Shown piece by piece: positions 51,181 to 61,620 of a stretch of DNA of 64,000 nt. Source of the DNA: Acridotheres tristis (lineage: Eukaryota > Chordata > Aves > Passeriformes > Sturnidae); NCBI GenBank assembly GCA_037013685.1, contig CM072894.1, positions 29,573,529-29,637,528 of the forward strand, in the 5' to 3' direction. Numbering within the stretch: position 1 is the first letter of the stretch; each line of letters opens with the position of its first letter. The notes below the pieces were generated by a model, which saw only the letters and a list, made by a program, of their open reading frames with translations, had not been told where the DNA came from and did not search any database. Made by a program: the position numbers and the translations under genes.

Positions 51181-52739
51181 TGGAAGAAATACTAGAAGGA
51201 GATTGAGTGGAAAAAAGCCATCTAGTCACTAGGGATATAATACCCCAAAATACTGGGCTGCCATAATGACAGATGTTCCACTAAATCCCTGCCCAGTAAT
51301 TATCAAAGATTGGTTGGATGGGTTGTATTTGGGTTTGGTACCTTCAGACACAAAGGGATTGATAGACTTGTAGGTAACTATCTCTCTGATGAGCTTTGGG
51401 GAAAATTAAAAGGTAAACTCTGAACCTTATTTTACTCAATGTTCCCTGCAACTGTATTTATAAAAGGCAGAGACAGGCTGTCATCTCCTGAAGGAAACAG
51501 TAAAATATGCTGGTTTATACCTATGCCACAGAAATTTCAAGATTAGAGCACTTGGGTTGTTACCCTGTGCATTATATAAAACAGCAAACATTGTAAGGTT
51601 TCAGTAAATGTGATTAGTCTGCATAGTCAGGTAAAATTATGGCCCTAGCAAGGTATACAGGAATTTTGTGGTAAGCTTAGAAAAATGGACTAGCTGTAAG
51701 AGCTCCTAATAATCTGATTTTATTTATAGTTCTAGTTCCAATAGAAATCAATTAAGGCCTGTTTGCTGCTTTATTCTTATGGTGAAGATTCTTTGTTCAG
51801 CCCAGGTGTTTGGGAGCCTTATTTCACATTTCCCTTCATTGCCACTTCAAAGATGATTGCATTTTTTCCACATTTTTCTGTCCTCCTGTTTGCCAGCTGC
51901 ATTGATTTTCATAGCCATTTCCTGCTTTATAATAGATTCCTGTCTATTTCTCCCATGTCTAAATCAATGTTTTTAATACTTCAAGAAATCATCAGTAAGA
52001 ATGGCTGTAAAATTTAGTCACTTCAATGACAGTTGATTTTTGCTTGATATTGAAAGCCATTTGCACTCAAAGTTTCTGTCAGGTAATATAATTTTTTTTT
52101 GTTGACTGGAATTCAATCAGTTCCGTCTAAGGTAATTTAATTTCTGTAATTTCACTTGAGATTGAACTTGTAAACCTGCTAGTGTAAGGGCATTAAAAGA
52201 CTTGTTTTGGAAGATGTGTACCTAGTTTGTTGTTGTAAAATACACTCACAATTTCACTGGCAAGAGCCACATGATTTGAGAGTGGGCACCACTCCTGTAT
52301 GTTGCACATCTATGTCAGACCCTGTATTTCCAGCATTGTTTATTTTATTTTTAAAATACAGCAGTATGAAGGCTGTAGATTTAGGTAGAAAACAATTATT
52401 TTGAAGGTTTTTTTTTAGTAGAGCTCAATAAATTAGACAATTAGATGTCCTTAAGCAGTCTCAAGCACAGGCTTGAAGGGATAATAGCAGAGATGAGATG
52501 TGGACTGTTGTTTGCCAAGTAGGTAACACTGGATTACAACTAAAAATATTGAGATCTGTTGAAAAGCTGAATTGAATTTTTACAGTATTTTATTGCAACT
52601 CTTTCCAAGTAGCACTTGCATTACCTTTAGGCATAAAGAAATTCAGTCTGGATGGTTTAATTTTTTCAGTAGGAGGAGGAAGACAGGAAGAATTTAATCA
52701 TCAGTCAAACAGTTGAATATGTCACAGTTTTCATTCATG

Positions 52740-52900
52740 TGCAAGGTAAACATTCATTGCTGCCTCTGGCATGTATGGCTTAATGTAATCATAATAAGAA
52801 CAGCATGTAACATTATAATATGCTTATGTTATAATTTAATATACTTCTATTACTGTATGTAATTTAATTATGGTTAAAATTTGTTATAATTGTTTGCTGT
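52740..52900. other. Very AT-rich complex block
   Basis: About 52795-52890 is almost entirely A and T but not a simple repeat. It is rich in TTATAAT and TAATTTAAT words (GTTATAATTTAATATAC, GTAATTTAATTATGG, GTTATAATTG). It could be a matrix-attachment-like region, an easily melted region or a homeodomain-site cluster. Confidence 0.3.
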
Positions 52901-55724
52901 ATACCTTGGGGAAGCTCTGAGAAGGTTGAAATGAGACTGGAAAATTGTTGCCCTGCTCAACAATAGATGAATGAGAGTAGTCCTGAATCTACATTTCTGA
53001 CCAGTGGAAGAGGCAAATGGAGTCTAGTTGGTTGCCTTTGCAGTGAATTCTGAGATGGCAGGAAAGCCTCCTTCTGTTTCACTGGAATCAAAGCTGGGCA
53101 GCTCTATGGCTACTTTTGGAATGTAACTTGTGGAGGACCTCAGCTTTGGGCTGGTGGTTGTTTCCAGAACCCACCCTGAGGACATGGGGAGAGATGTGCT
53201 GGTTTGCATGGACAAACTGTGCCTGTTAATGGGATCCTTCCAGGGTGGCCATCACTGGTTGCTGCCCCTTTGGTTTTTGTGAAGTAAAATATATCCATTT
53301 TAATCAGAAACTAAAGGGCCACCTCTGGTGACCTTGGGGTTGTTTTTGGTGAGAGTGCCCATCATGGCTTGTTTTGGGAGTCCATTATTGACAGAGGTGT
53401 TTGGAATGATTTCTAGGATATTGTCCCACCCTAAATGTAGGGAATATATTGCTAATCCATAGGAGGAACACCTTCTGCCTTACTGGTGCAAATGGGCAAA
53501 ATGAGGTGTTAACAGAAATTTCCCTTTCACAGACAGACAAAACAGACAATAAATGTTACCTTGCAGCCATACAGGAAATTGGTTTCAGAGACAGACACAT
53601 CCAGCAAATGAGTTGATATGGATTTTAAAAACAAGCATTGGGTTTCATGGAAGGATGATTGCAAGGACTGTTTCTGTGTCTAAAGAAAAGCAGTGTGGTA
53701 CACTGGAATGGTGGTCCTTTTGTTCAGCTCTGAATGAGGCTTTCTTCCAACATGAAATATAGTCTTTTCCGGGAACTATTCTATCTCACTGGCACACTGC
53801 ACTTTATATTTAGTGTTAGACTGGGTGTATGAACTAATCTTTGTTCTGGACTTCATTTGCAGGCCATGGCTTCTATTATATTTAAGTACTTCTCCTTGGA
53901 GCTCTAAATCAAGGACAGCCTCAGAAGTGGGCAGTTTGTATTAAATGTAATTACTTTAATCTGAAGCTTATGCTAAAGGTGAGACTCCTAAACAAGGGTA
54001 GCTACTAAATTAGAGTGGCTGCAGTTAAAAGCATGAATAGTAAAAGTACCTCTATTAAATAAGTGAGGGATTAAAAAGGAAGCTATGTGAGGGTTGTGTA
54101 TTATGCTATTCCCCAAACCAGAAATTACTTCTCCATATTTCCTCTCTTGTAAATGACCAAAAAGTATTGGATCAGGGTTCAAAGCCTATGAAGTTCAATG
54201 CAATGCTGTTACTTGTTTATATGCCCTTATTCCTCATTGAGCATGAAAAGCTTTTGAAAGAGAATGTTTAGGATTTTCAGTGGTAATGTTGGACTCAGGA
54301 GCACAAAGTCAAGAATTACTTTTGTAATTACATTTTGAAATGTAAGACTTTTTTTTTCCCTAACCATATTTTTTGACACTGCCCATTTATGGTCAGTTAA
54401 ATTAGAATGTCCTCCCAATATTCAGGGGGTAGCTTGTAGTTCTTCCAAGTTACCTTTTCCTCTTGGATTCTCTCTCATATTAGATTTCCTAACCTGCTCT
54501 ATGCTGTATTGTATTACCAGAACTCTGATCATTCCCCAACTTTCATTCTCCCCAAATGCTTCTGAGAATTTATTTTACTTCTTAAATTCCAAACTTTCTA
54601 TTCCTGATTTGGGAGAGGAGTGGGTGTATAGTACTTATCAACTCCTTTCTATCAGATGACAGAAGTTTTCACTGAGTATTGCAGACAATGTTTAGGCAAC
54701 AGTCCCCCCAAATTCCAGACATGAACTGCAGTAACTAGAGAATGTTAATGTCTTGTCTAGTGCACCATCGAAGAAAAAAAAATATTTCCAAAAGGCAGGA
54801 TAAATAAACCATCTCTTTTAATGGAATGCTCACTTGTTAGTAGGCATGATGGGGAAATAAAATGTGTTCTTGCTGGGATAAAATAGCACCAGAAAATAGA
54901 GAACCCAATCCTGTTTTCTGTGTTGACAGCTAAAACTAACATCAGGTGAAAAAATAGTTGAAATAGGCTGAGTCTTCTTTGTGTGGTTAAAGGAGGCAGA
55001 CAAGAGCAGTTTCATGCAGGGAACAGATCAGGTAAATACCATCTTTACAGTCTTTATGCTTTTTGAGTAACTGGAGCAATTTCCCTTTCAGTTTTTAAGA
55101 AACCATTTTCAGATCTAATACTGACTCAGTCACCCTTGTGAAATATTTTTCAGCATTCACAAGTCATCTAAAGGGGCTTATTTTCTTCACTGTTGTTTTC
55201 CCCATCTCACACATGAGCTCTTCTCTGTCACAGATTTCAAAGACAGTCTGTCAGCATGCAGACTGCTGTATCAGAGGCTTGATTCCTGTCACTAATGTGT
55301 GGGAGAGACTGAGCGAAGGGAAGAGACACTCTAATACAGAGAAAGAGTCCAAAGAGCTATCTTGAGAATTTTGCTTCAAAGCCCAGCACAGTGTAGACAA
55401 TTTTTGAGCAATTCCTTACTCTCATTCTCGTTATAAATAAAACATCCTATGCAAAGTGTGTTGTAAAAGAAAATAAAACCCCTCTTAATAGCCACTTTTA
55501 AATTCAGCTTAAAATACGATGACATAACACATAGTGGTGTTCATCCACATTACTAATGCACTGGAATATGTAAGGACCATCAGCTCTGTCTATCAATTCC
55601 AACTCCACTGTCAAAACTAAAGACAACTTTTAAATCCATAATAACAATTTTAACTTTACCATAAAATTACTACTTTAAATTTTCCATGGCAGTATGTATA
55701 CAACTCTTCAATGGGATTTTTTCC

Positions 55725-55741
55725 TTTTTTTTTTTTTTTTT
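55725..55741. repeat. Poly-T tract (17 T)
   Basis: An uninterrupted run of 17 T inside a pyrimidine-rich stretch that starts near 55716. No retroposed body was recognised. Confidence 0.92.
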
Positions 55742-57599
55742 GATGCATTATTTTTCTTACAGAAGTAATAAAACATATCAGCTAACCAGCCAGCTGGTCT
55801 CTTATTCTGTAAAATACTTTCAAAATGATTGTTCAGAGGATGTTGTAGAGGCTGAAGCCAGGAACTTATTCTTGCACGTCAGTTTAGGGAGGCACAATTT
55901 GCACAGAATGCTGGAGTACACTTATTTCTCTTTCTTTGGCAGGAAGTTGATATCTTGTATTCTAGCAGTTCTTCTTTCCAAGATTTATGAATCCTCCCTG
56001 CTTTTCAAAGAGGTTTGCTTTGCAATAAATAACAAAGTAACTGCTACACCAGAAAAGCAGTGACAGAAATGACAATAAGAAAATGGACAGGACTTAAAAA
56101 AGATAGAAAATGAAGAGTTAAAGTTGAACCTTGCTTAGCAAATTTGGAGGTGAGGGATATGCCCAGGAAGCCATCATTTAGATGGAATTATGGATCTTAA
56201 TATGAGAAGGGGCTCCAAGCAGTCTTTTTTTCCAGCAGCTGTAAAAATTAGGAATTTATATTTTGAATAATATTTTTCCTTAGATGTTTGTTTCACTGTT
56301 GTGGATGCTCATAAGCACCCTGACCTAGGACACTGGGAATCTTGCTGCCATCTCAGATTCATTCCAGCTGGATCAGACACTAATTCTAGCCACTTGCTCA
56401 GTCTGCAGCAGGTGTGGTTTGCAAATGCAAATGGATTCATTTTGTTAGATAAAATTCATTTATTAGATAAAATTTTTAATGCTGTTCTTCAGTTAGAATG
56501 AAAGCCTCCAAATCAGCACTTATTGCATGATGATGACAATAGAGAGTAACTCTTTAAAACACTTATAACATTTGTTTTTTTTACTGTATTAAAGTTTTTC
56601 CTATCATTTTGACATCGAGTGCAGGGCCAATCTGATCATATTTGCACAGGATGTGCACTCATTGCACTTCCAGAGTGCCTTTGGAGGTCTGGAACCTGTG
56701 ATGGATATTTTTGGACACACCATGCTGGCGTGTTTGAGGTCTTGGTCCAAAGCAGAAGCATTTGTTTGTAATATTGGTAATCCCATCTGCCTGAACTAAT
56801 GCATGGTCTGCTTGAACTGGCCTAAGAACTTGAGCCACAGTCTTGTAAGCTCTGAAGCAGTGATTTTAACTTGGTATGGGAATATGTTGTTAAGCCTCTC
56901 TTCGATTTTTAGTTAAAGGAAATAGGACCAAGATAATTCTCTCTGAAATTTACTTGGCCATCAGTTCAAATCTCACATCCTCAATGGAAAAACTTATATT
57001 AACAAGCAATATGCAAGGTCAGGTCAAGAATGCTATTAAATGGCTGACTCATTAGTGTGGGGATGTTGTCCCAGCACAAAAGGAGCCACAACTTTCATGG
57101 CAGCTCCTGGGGTCTTGTCACCATCTCTTGTGACTGATGGCCATTTGCAGGATGTAGCTACACCTGTCTCTGCACTCTTACTTAAAAATTAACTTTGTCA
57201 GGAAACAAGTTCCACAAAATGGATGAGAGGGCAGGATACCATCTTTGTCTATCTGCTGGTTTTCTAGTTCAAAGCAATAAAAGAAATTCTGCAGACTGCA
57301 GCTTCTTCAGCTCCTCCAAGCAACAGGCATATCTTTAATTCAAATGTTGCTGGCAGTTACATGATCCCCATTAGAGGTGAATTGTGAAATGTTCTCAGGG
57401 CGTCTCTTAGGGTGACATCCACAGAAATAAGTCTGGAGCTGCATGCAAGCTTGCTGTCCTAGCTGTTCCACTGTTGTAACAGAAATCAAAAAAATCCTGG
57501 CCTTGGGAATAAGAGTGAATCTGAAATCCAGAGTTATCAATATAATTTATTAGAAGAATTTTGTTTTAAATTTGAAGCTGCATATCTGTTTCTCAGTTC
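55742..57599. other. Non-coding unique sequence, no gene recognised
   Basis: A 125-codon frame (55686-56063) crosses the poly-T tract and two splice-acceptor-like sites (AG at 55761-55762 and 55941-55942). Its product starts with a Phe run encoded by the T tract and has no recognisable domain, so I do not call it. A short tandem duplication (56435-56471) is listed separately. Confidence 0.6.
56435..56471. repeat. Imperfect tandem duplication, about 19 bp x 2
   Basis: Positions 56435-56453 and 56454-56471 repeat ATTCATTT, a short variable part, then TTAGATAAA. One copy is a base longer. It is a local slippage-type duplication that doubles an AGATAA (GATA-factor) word. Confidence 0.85.
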
Positions 57600-57618
57600 T
57601 TTTTTTTTTTTTTTTTTT
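57600..57618. repeat. Poly-T tract (19 T)
   Basis: An uninterrupted run of 19 T. No recognisable retroposed sequence adjoins it. Confidence 0.93.
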
Positions 57619-58689
57619 CCACACATTCCTGACTTCTCTGTGCCTTGGGTGCAGAACTGGGACAGCCTGATATCCCACAGTGGGATCTGCTCAGTTTTTT
57701 GCAATTCTGTGTAATGCTAGATGATAGCCTCAGCACTGGAATGTAATGGAAAAGAAATCTCTAAACAGTGCCTACTCTTTTTGTAGAGGAAAATCTCTCT
57801 TGAAATGAGTAACAGGTTTTGCCTCTTTACTCTTGTACTTCCTTATCCTACGAATTAAATTCCTTTGGCTTTTCTGAATTTTGGCTTATTAAAAGATAAG
57901 AAGACACTCTGCACATTTTCCTGTGCTCTGTTTCATGTTCTTTAAGGAAAAATATAATTAGTACTAAAAAGAGGAATTCCTCAAGCTCAAGACATTACCC
58001 AAAATAATTTTATTCAAGTTCACTAGCTTAGTCTCATCTAAGAAATAATTTGTAGAATTTTTTTGCTTCTGTTTAGTAAGATAAGAAAAATGGCAATAAA
58101 AGAGCTAGTGCTAAAAAGAGGTGAGAAGAAGGATCCAGCTGATAACTGTCTGAATTAATTGAATTATTCCTCTGAGAACCATTTCAATGTAGGTCATTTC
58201 AAGGGAGTGAGGCTGAAGCTTCCCTCTAAAGCCCTGATGCAAGGGCAGTTGACACCAGGGATTAGATTCCTGTTTATTTTGAATAGGAGTTCAACCGGAG
58301 CTGCTGCTGCAGGCTGTAAAGGCTGATACCCACAGAGGCATTTTGACTCTGTAACACCCAGCTCTAAAACACCCCAGCATTTGCAGAGCTGGATCCACAA
58401 AGCTGGGGGCAACCACTCTGTGCATTTCTAACAAATTCACTTTGGGACTATTAGGCACAAAACTGCACATCCAAAGACATTTGGATGCCTCAGGGGTTGT
58501 CTGGGTCCTCTGTGGTCTCCTGTTAACACTCGGGTAATTGAAAAACATGCAGGTGCCTTTGAAGAGTTTAAGCCTCCAGCCTTAACCTGCCAACTTTAAT
58601 AGAACTAATATTTTACCAGCCACTAAAACAAGACTGAGACCTGATGGTAGTGTGGGCTGTACTCTCCTGCTTGATCACTGGGATGAAAG

Positions 58690-58850
58690 AACATCCTCCA
58701 ATTAAAGACATATTAATTGCCTTTGGAGCCTGCAATTATAAACTTATAGTGGGAGATTTCCATGCCTGTGACATAAAGGATATTACTTTTGTCTGTCAGT
58801 AAAATTGAATAACCATGTATTTCAAGTCACACTATTGCACCTTCTCCTCC
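58690..58850. other. Candidate conserved non-coding block
   Basis: Complex non-repetitive DNA with CCAATTAAAG, ATATTAATTGCCTTTGG and GCAATTATAAAC in close order. These are homeodomain/POU-like words. No CpG-rich stretch and no coding potential. Inference from texture only. Confidence 0.28.
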
Positions 58851-58950
58851 TAGTCTGGAGGCATGTAACAGTAGAATCCCCATCCAAATTTTACAGAAAT
58901 GCTTATGTTTGAGAAGCCTGGAGTACTTGTGATCCCTGAATAGTTCACAA

Positions 58951-58978
58951 GTTAATATTTTATATTGTTAATATTTTA
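58951..58978. repeat. Tandem GTTAATATTTTA repeat (period 16)
   Basis: The 12-bp word GTTAATATTTTA occurs at 58951-58962 and again at 58967-58978, separated by TATT-like filler. It is a small AT-rich tandem duplication. Confidence 0.85.
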
Positions 58979-59514
58979 ATGTTTGCATTCTTTTAATTTT
59001 TTTGCATATTTTTAGGGGACTGACTTTCCGAGGAAAAGTTGGCATCTGACTATTGAGAAATAATTAAAAGAAACCCCTTGTGCTGAGTTCCAGAATTAGA
59101 AAACATGATAAAAAAACCCCACAACTACATAGAAAGGTAATTCTTATTATAAGAAAGATGTCTCTTATAAAGAAACTAGACCAAAGATTTGTAGGAAAAT
59201 AGATCTCTTGCTTTCCCTCCTGGAGTATCACTGCATTGTTACCAAGATATGTGCCTGCCCTTGTGTTTGTTGCCTCATACATCAGCACCATCTCTTTAGA
59301 GTCCTTGCTTCATTGCAAATCTTGTATAATCACCAAAATCTGCAAAAGCATTTCAGATGGAAGCTTCAGAATTAATCATTCACTGTAAAGGAAAGTTATA
59401 AAATGTTAGTTTCTGAAAGATGTGTCATCTTTGGAGATGAGGAGGTTCTGGGAAGGTTTATGGTGACCTTTGAATATGTCTTAAGCGTTTATAAGAAAGA
59501 CTGAAAAATACTTT

Positions 59515-59776
59515 TACCAGTAGTGATAGGTCAAGGGTTTTAAACTCCAAAGTGGGTAGACTTAGATTAGATTTAAAAAAAAAAAAAATCATTACTGTGA
59601 ATGTGGTGAGGTGCTGGGACAGCTTTCCTAGAGAAGTTGTGGATGCTCCATCCCTGGAAATGTTCAAAGCCAGGTTGGATGGGGCTCTGGTCTAGTGGAA
59701 GGTGTCCCTGCCCATGGCAGGGGTTGGACCAGTAGAACTTTAAAAGTCACTTCCAACTCAAAACATTCTATGATTA
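59515..59776 (+). mobile_element. CR1 LINE, 3'-terminal fragment with internal poly-A expansion
   Basis: This plus-strand copy shows the usual avian CR1 order: a GATAGGTCAAGGGTTTTAAAC box, a CTTAGATTAGAT box, ACTGTGAATGTGGTGAGG, GAGAAGTTGTGGATGCTCC, CCAGGTTGGATGGGGCTC, GTGGAAGGTGTCCCTGCCC, then CTTCCAACTC and a terminal ATTCTATGATTAT. The usual AGGAAGAA-type segment after the second box is replaced by 14 A at 59575-59588, an expansion inside the element rather than its tail. The 3' end is at about 59776; the 5' truncation is near 59515. The minus-strand frame 59458-59667 overlaps it and is not a gene. Confidence 0.93.
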
Positions 59777-61463
59777 TATCCTGATAAAACTCCCCAGCTG
59801 TGCCAGTGTCCCAGTTTTTCTGTGGAGAGAGTCACTGTGTCACACTTGGACACACCTGAGGCTGTTTTTAACAGTGGCTCTCAGGGTGAATGCACTGAAA
59901 GTGAGCCAGAGATGTTTTCTCTTGCAGATCAATCTGTGGAAAAGGTCACTGGGGAAAGAGGAAAATGAGCTGTCTTTATAGCTATATTATTTATACTTCT
60001 CATTGAAACAGGATGAACATTAAGAAAGGTAAACAAAATCTCTTTTTTTCCCAAAACTTTAAGAAATAAGAAGACCTTTGGCTTTGAAAACAACTACTCA
60101 GTAGCAGAAGGTTTAGCTGTGAATTTACGTGCTTTAGGTTTCAACGGGATTTTTCCTAAAGTAAATGAATCCGTGTTAGAAGAGACAACACTGAAATCAG
60201 GATTCCAATCAAAACTTCTCAATCGAGGAAAGACTCATTTCAGCATAGTGTGGTTTATATTATGGTTCTCAGAAATACCCGGGTTACTTAGGATTGTTTG
60301 GTGTCACTAAAAGGGTATTCCTAACTCATCAGGTGCTTCTAAAAAAGCAATGACAACTTTAATTTTTTCACTTATAACTGCTGAAAGAAAAAAAAAATAG
60401 TGGCATATAAACATCAACGATAGATAATTTTATTTTTTTTAAGTAAAGAACTCCACTGATATATTTACTGCTTTTTTTGTTTGTATTTTCTTTTTAAAAT
60501 GCCTTTTTTAAAATTCAAAATATCTACTGTTTTCATGTCAAACTTAGAGATCACATTTCTATTCCTCCAGTGATCAGTTCATGTAACTCAACATATCCAA
60601 ATTAAATCTATGTGGAAAATATAGCATTTTTCTTAATTTTTCTTCTTCTTGATATTAGAAATTTAATGATCAGTTCAGTATTTATCTGATGTGAATACAT
60701 GGGAGCATCCCTGCCTATTTTTCACATGTATTGTTCATGGTTTTTGTTATTAATTTAAAATGATGATTTTTGATGAGAGAGGGGACATTTAGTGCAACTG
60801 ATTTGCCACATGTTGAGGCAAATGATGCCTTAAGATGTTAAGGGGGTCAAAATACCCATCAAATCTGTATTATAATAAGATACATAATGCAACCCAGAGA
60901 GCCCTCCTCTCCACCTTTCTTTCCTCTTTTTGCCCCTCTTCTTTAATTTTGGCATCTCTCACTCTGGGACTCGTGCACTGCTGGCACAAAGCAAACTTGC
61001 ACTTGTATGGACAGGCTTGTTGTGCTTTGCCAGTCAAAACTTGTTAAAATTGTGTGAGGATTCATGCATTCGCCTTCTTGTTTCTCTTTTGGACACAGTT
61101 ATGTATTCTGCAATAAATAGTAAGCAATGCATCATAAAAATCTGTCTGAATTTAATCTCTCTAGTGTTGTTATGCTAGCTCCAGGTTGCTGGAAGAAACA
61201 GAACCCTCTCCTCTTGGCAAACAAATTTTATAAATGAGGTTATGTTTCTTTGTCTCATTATTTACTTACTGGAGGAAAATAAAGGTGTAAATTAGGGTAT
61301 TGGGAAAATAGTCGATTTATTATGATTTATCTTGTGCTTTTGGGTCTCTTGTTTCTTTTGGCAGGTGGACAGAAATGGGTTGAGTAGCCGAGTCAGTAAG
61401 AAAAATAGGCTTATTGTGGGGAAGGGCTGGAGTTATCTTGGTTGTCCCTCACAGCAGAATTCT
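59777..61463. other. Non-coding unique sequence between two CR1 fragments
   Basis: About 1.7 kb of AT-rich DNA with no recognisable gene. Short frames at 60119-60310 and 60835-61178 have no domain. The part at about 60650-60780 (TTTAATGATCAG, GTTATTAATTTAAAATG) has regulatory-type texture, but I rate that as weak. Confidence 0.62.
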
Positions 61464-61620
61464 CAATCACAGAATGGTTGGGGTTGGAAGGAACCTCTGG
61501 GGATAACGAGCCCAACCCTCCTGCTAATGTGGGTTGCATAGGATTTCATCCAGGTGGGTTTGGAATATCTCCAGAAAACGAGACTCCACAAACTCTCTGG
61601 GTAACTCAGTGTCTGTCTGA
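61464..61620 (-). mobile_element. CR1 LINE, 3'-terminal fragment
   Basis: Starts with AATCACAGAATGGTTGGGG and GTTGGAAGGAACCTCTGG, then AGCCCAACCCTCCTGCTAA, GATTTCATCCAGGTGGGTTT, GAATATCTCCAG and GAGACTCCACAAACTCTCTGG. This is the standard reverse-oriented avian CR1 order. About 15 bp after the CTGCTAA box are missing, and the right end decays after GTAACTCAG. It is of a different CR1 subtype from the copies at 44239 and 59515, judged by its terminal boxes. The overlapping frames at 61332-61541, 61442-61633 and 61463-61675 are not genes. Confidence 0.93.

Larger units (their letters stand above)
48897..55724. other. Long non-coding stretch, no gene recognised
   Basis: Nearly 7 kb without a recognisable gene or transposon. 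GC-richer patches at about 49990-50270 and 53050-53360 produce several overlapping short frames on both strands (for example 49924-50163 minus, 50037-50342 minus), which is typical of chance frames. Candidate blocks at 50950-51180 and 52740-52900 are listed separately. Confidence 0.6.
57619..59514. other. Non-coding unique sequence, no gene recognised
   Basis: AT-rich DNA with a GC-richer part at about 58190-58540. Two overlapping minus-strand frames there (58194-58412 and 58291-58548) have no domain. A candidate conserved block (58690-58850) and a short tandem repeat (58951-58978) are listed separately. Confidence 0.62.

Noticed and set aside
55686..56063. 125-codon frame with two splice-acceptor-like sites as a possible exon
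   Set aside because: It begins with a Phe run encoded by a poly-T tract, shows no domain, and I cannot support a matching donor site.
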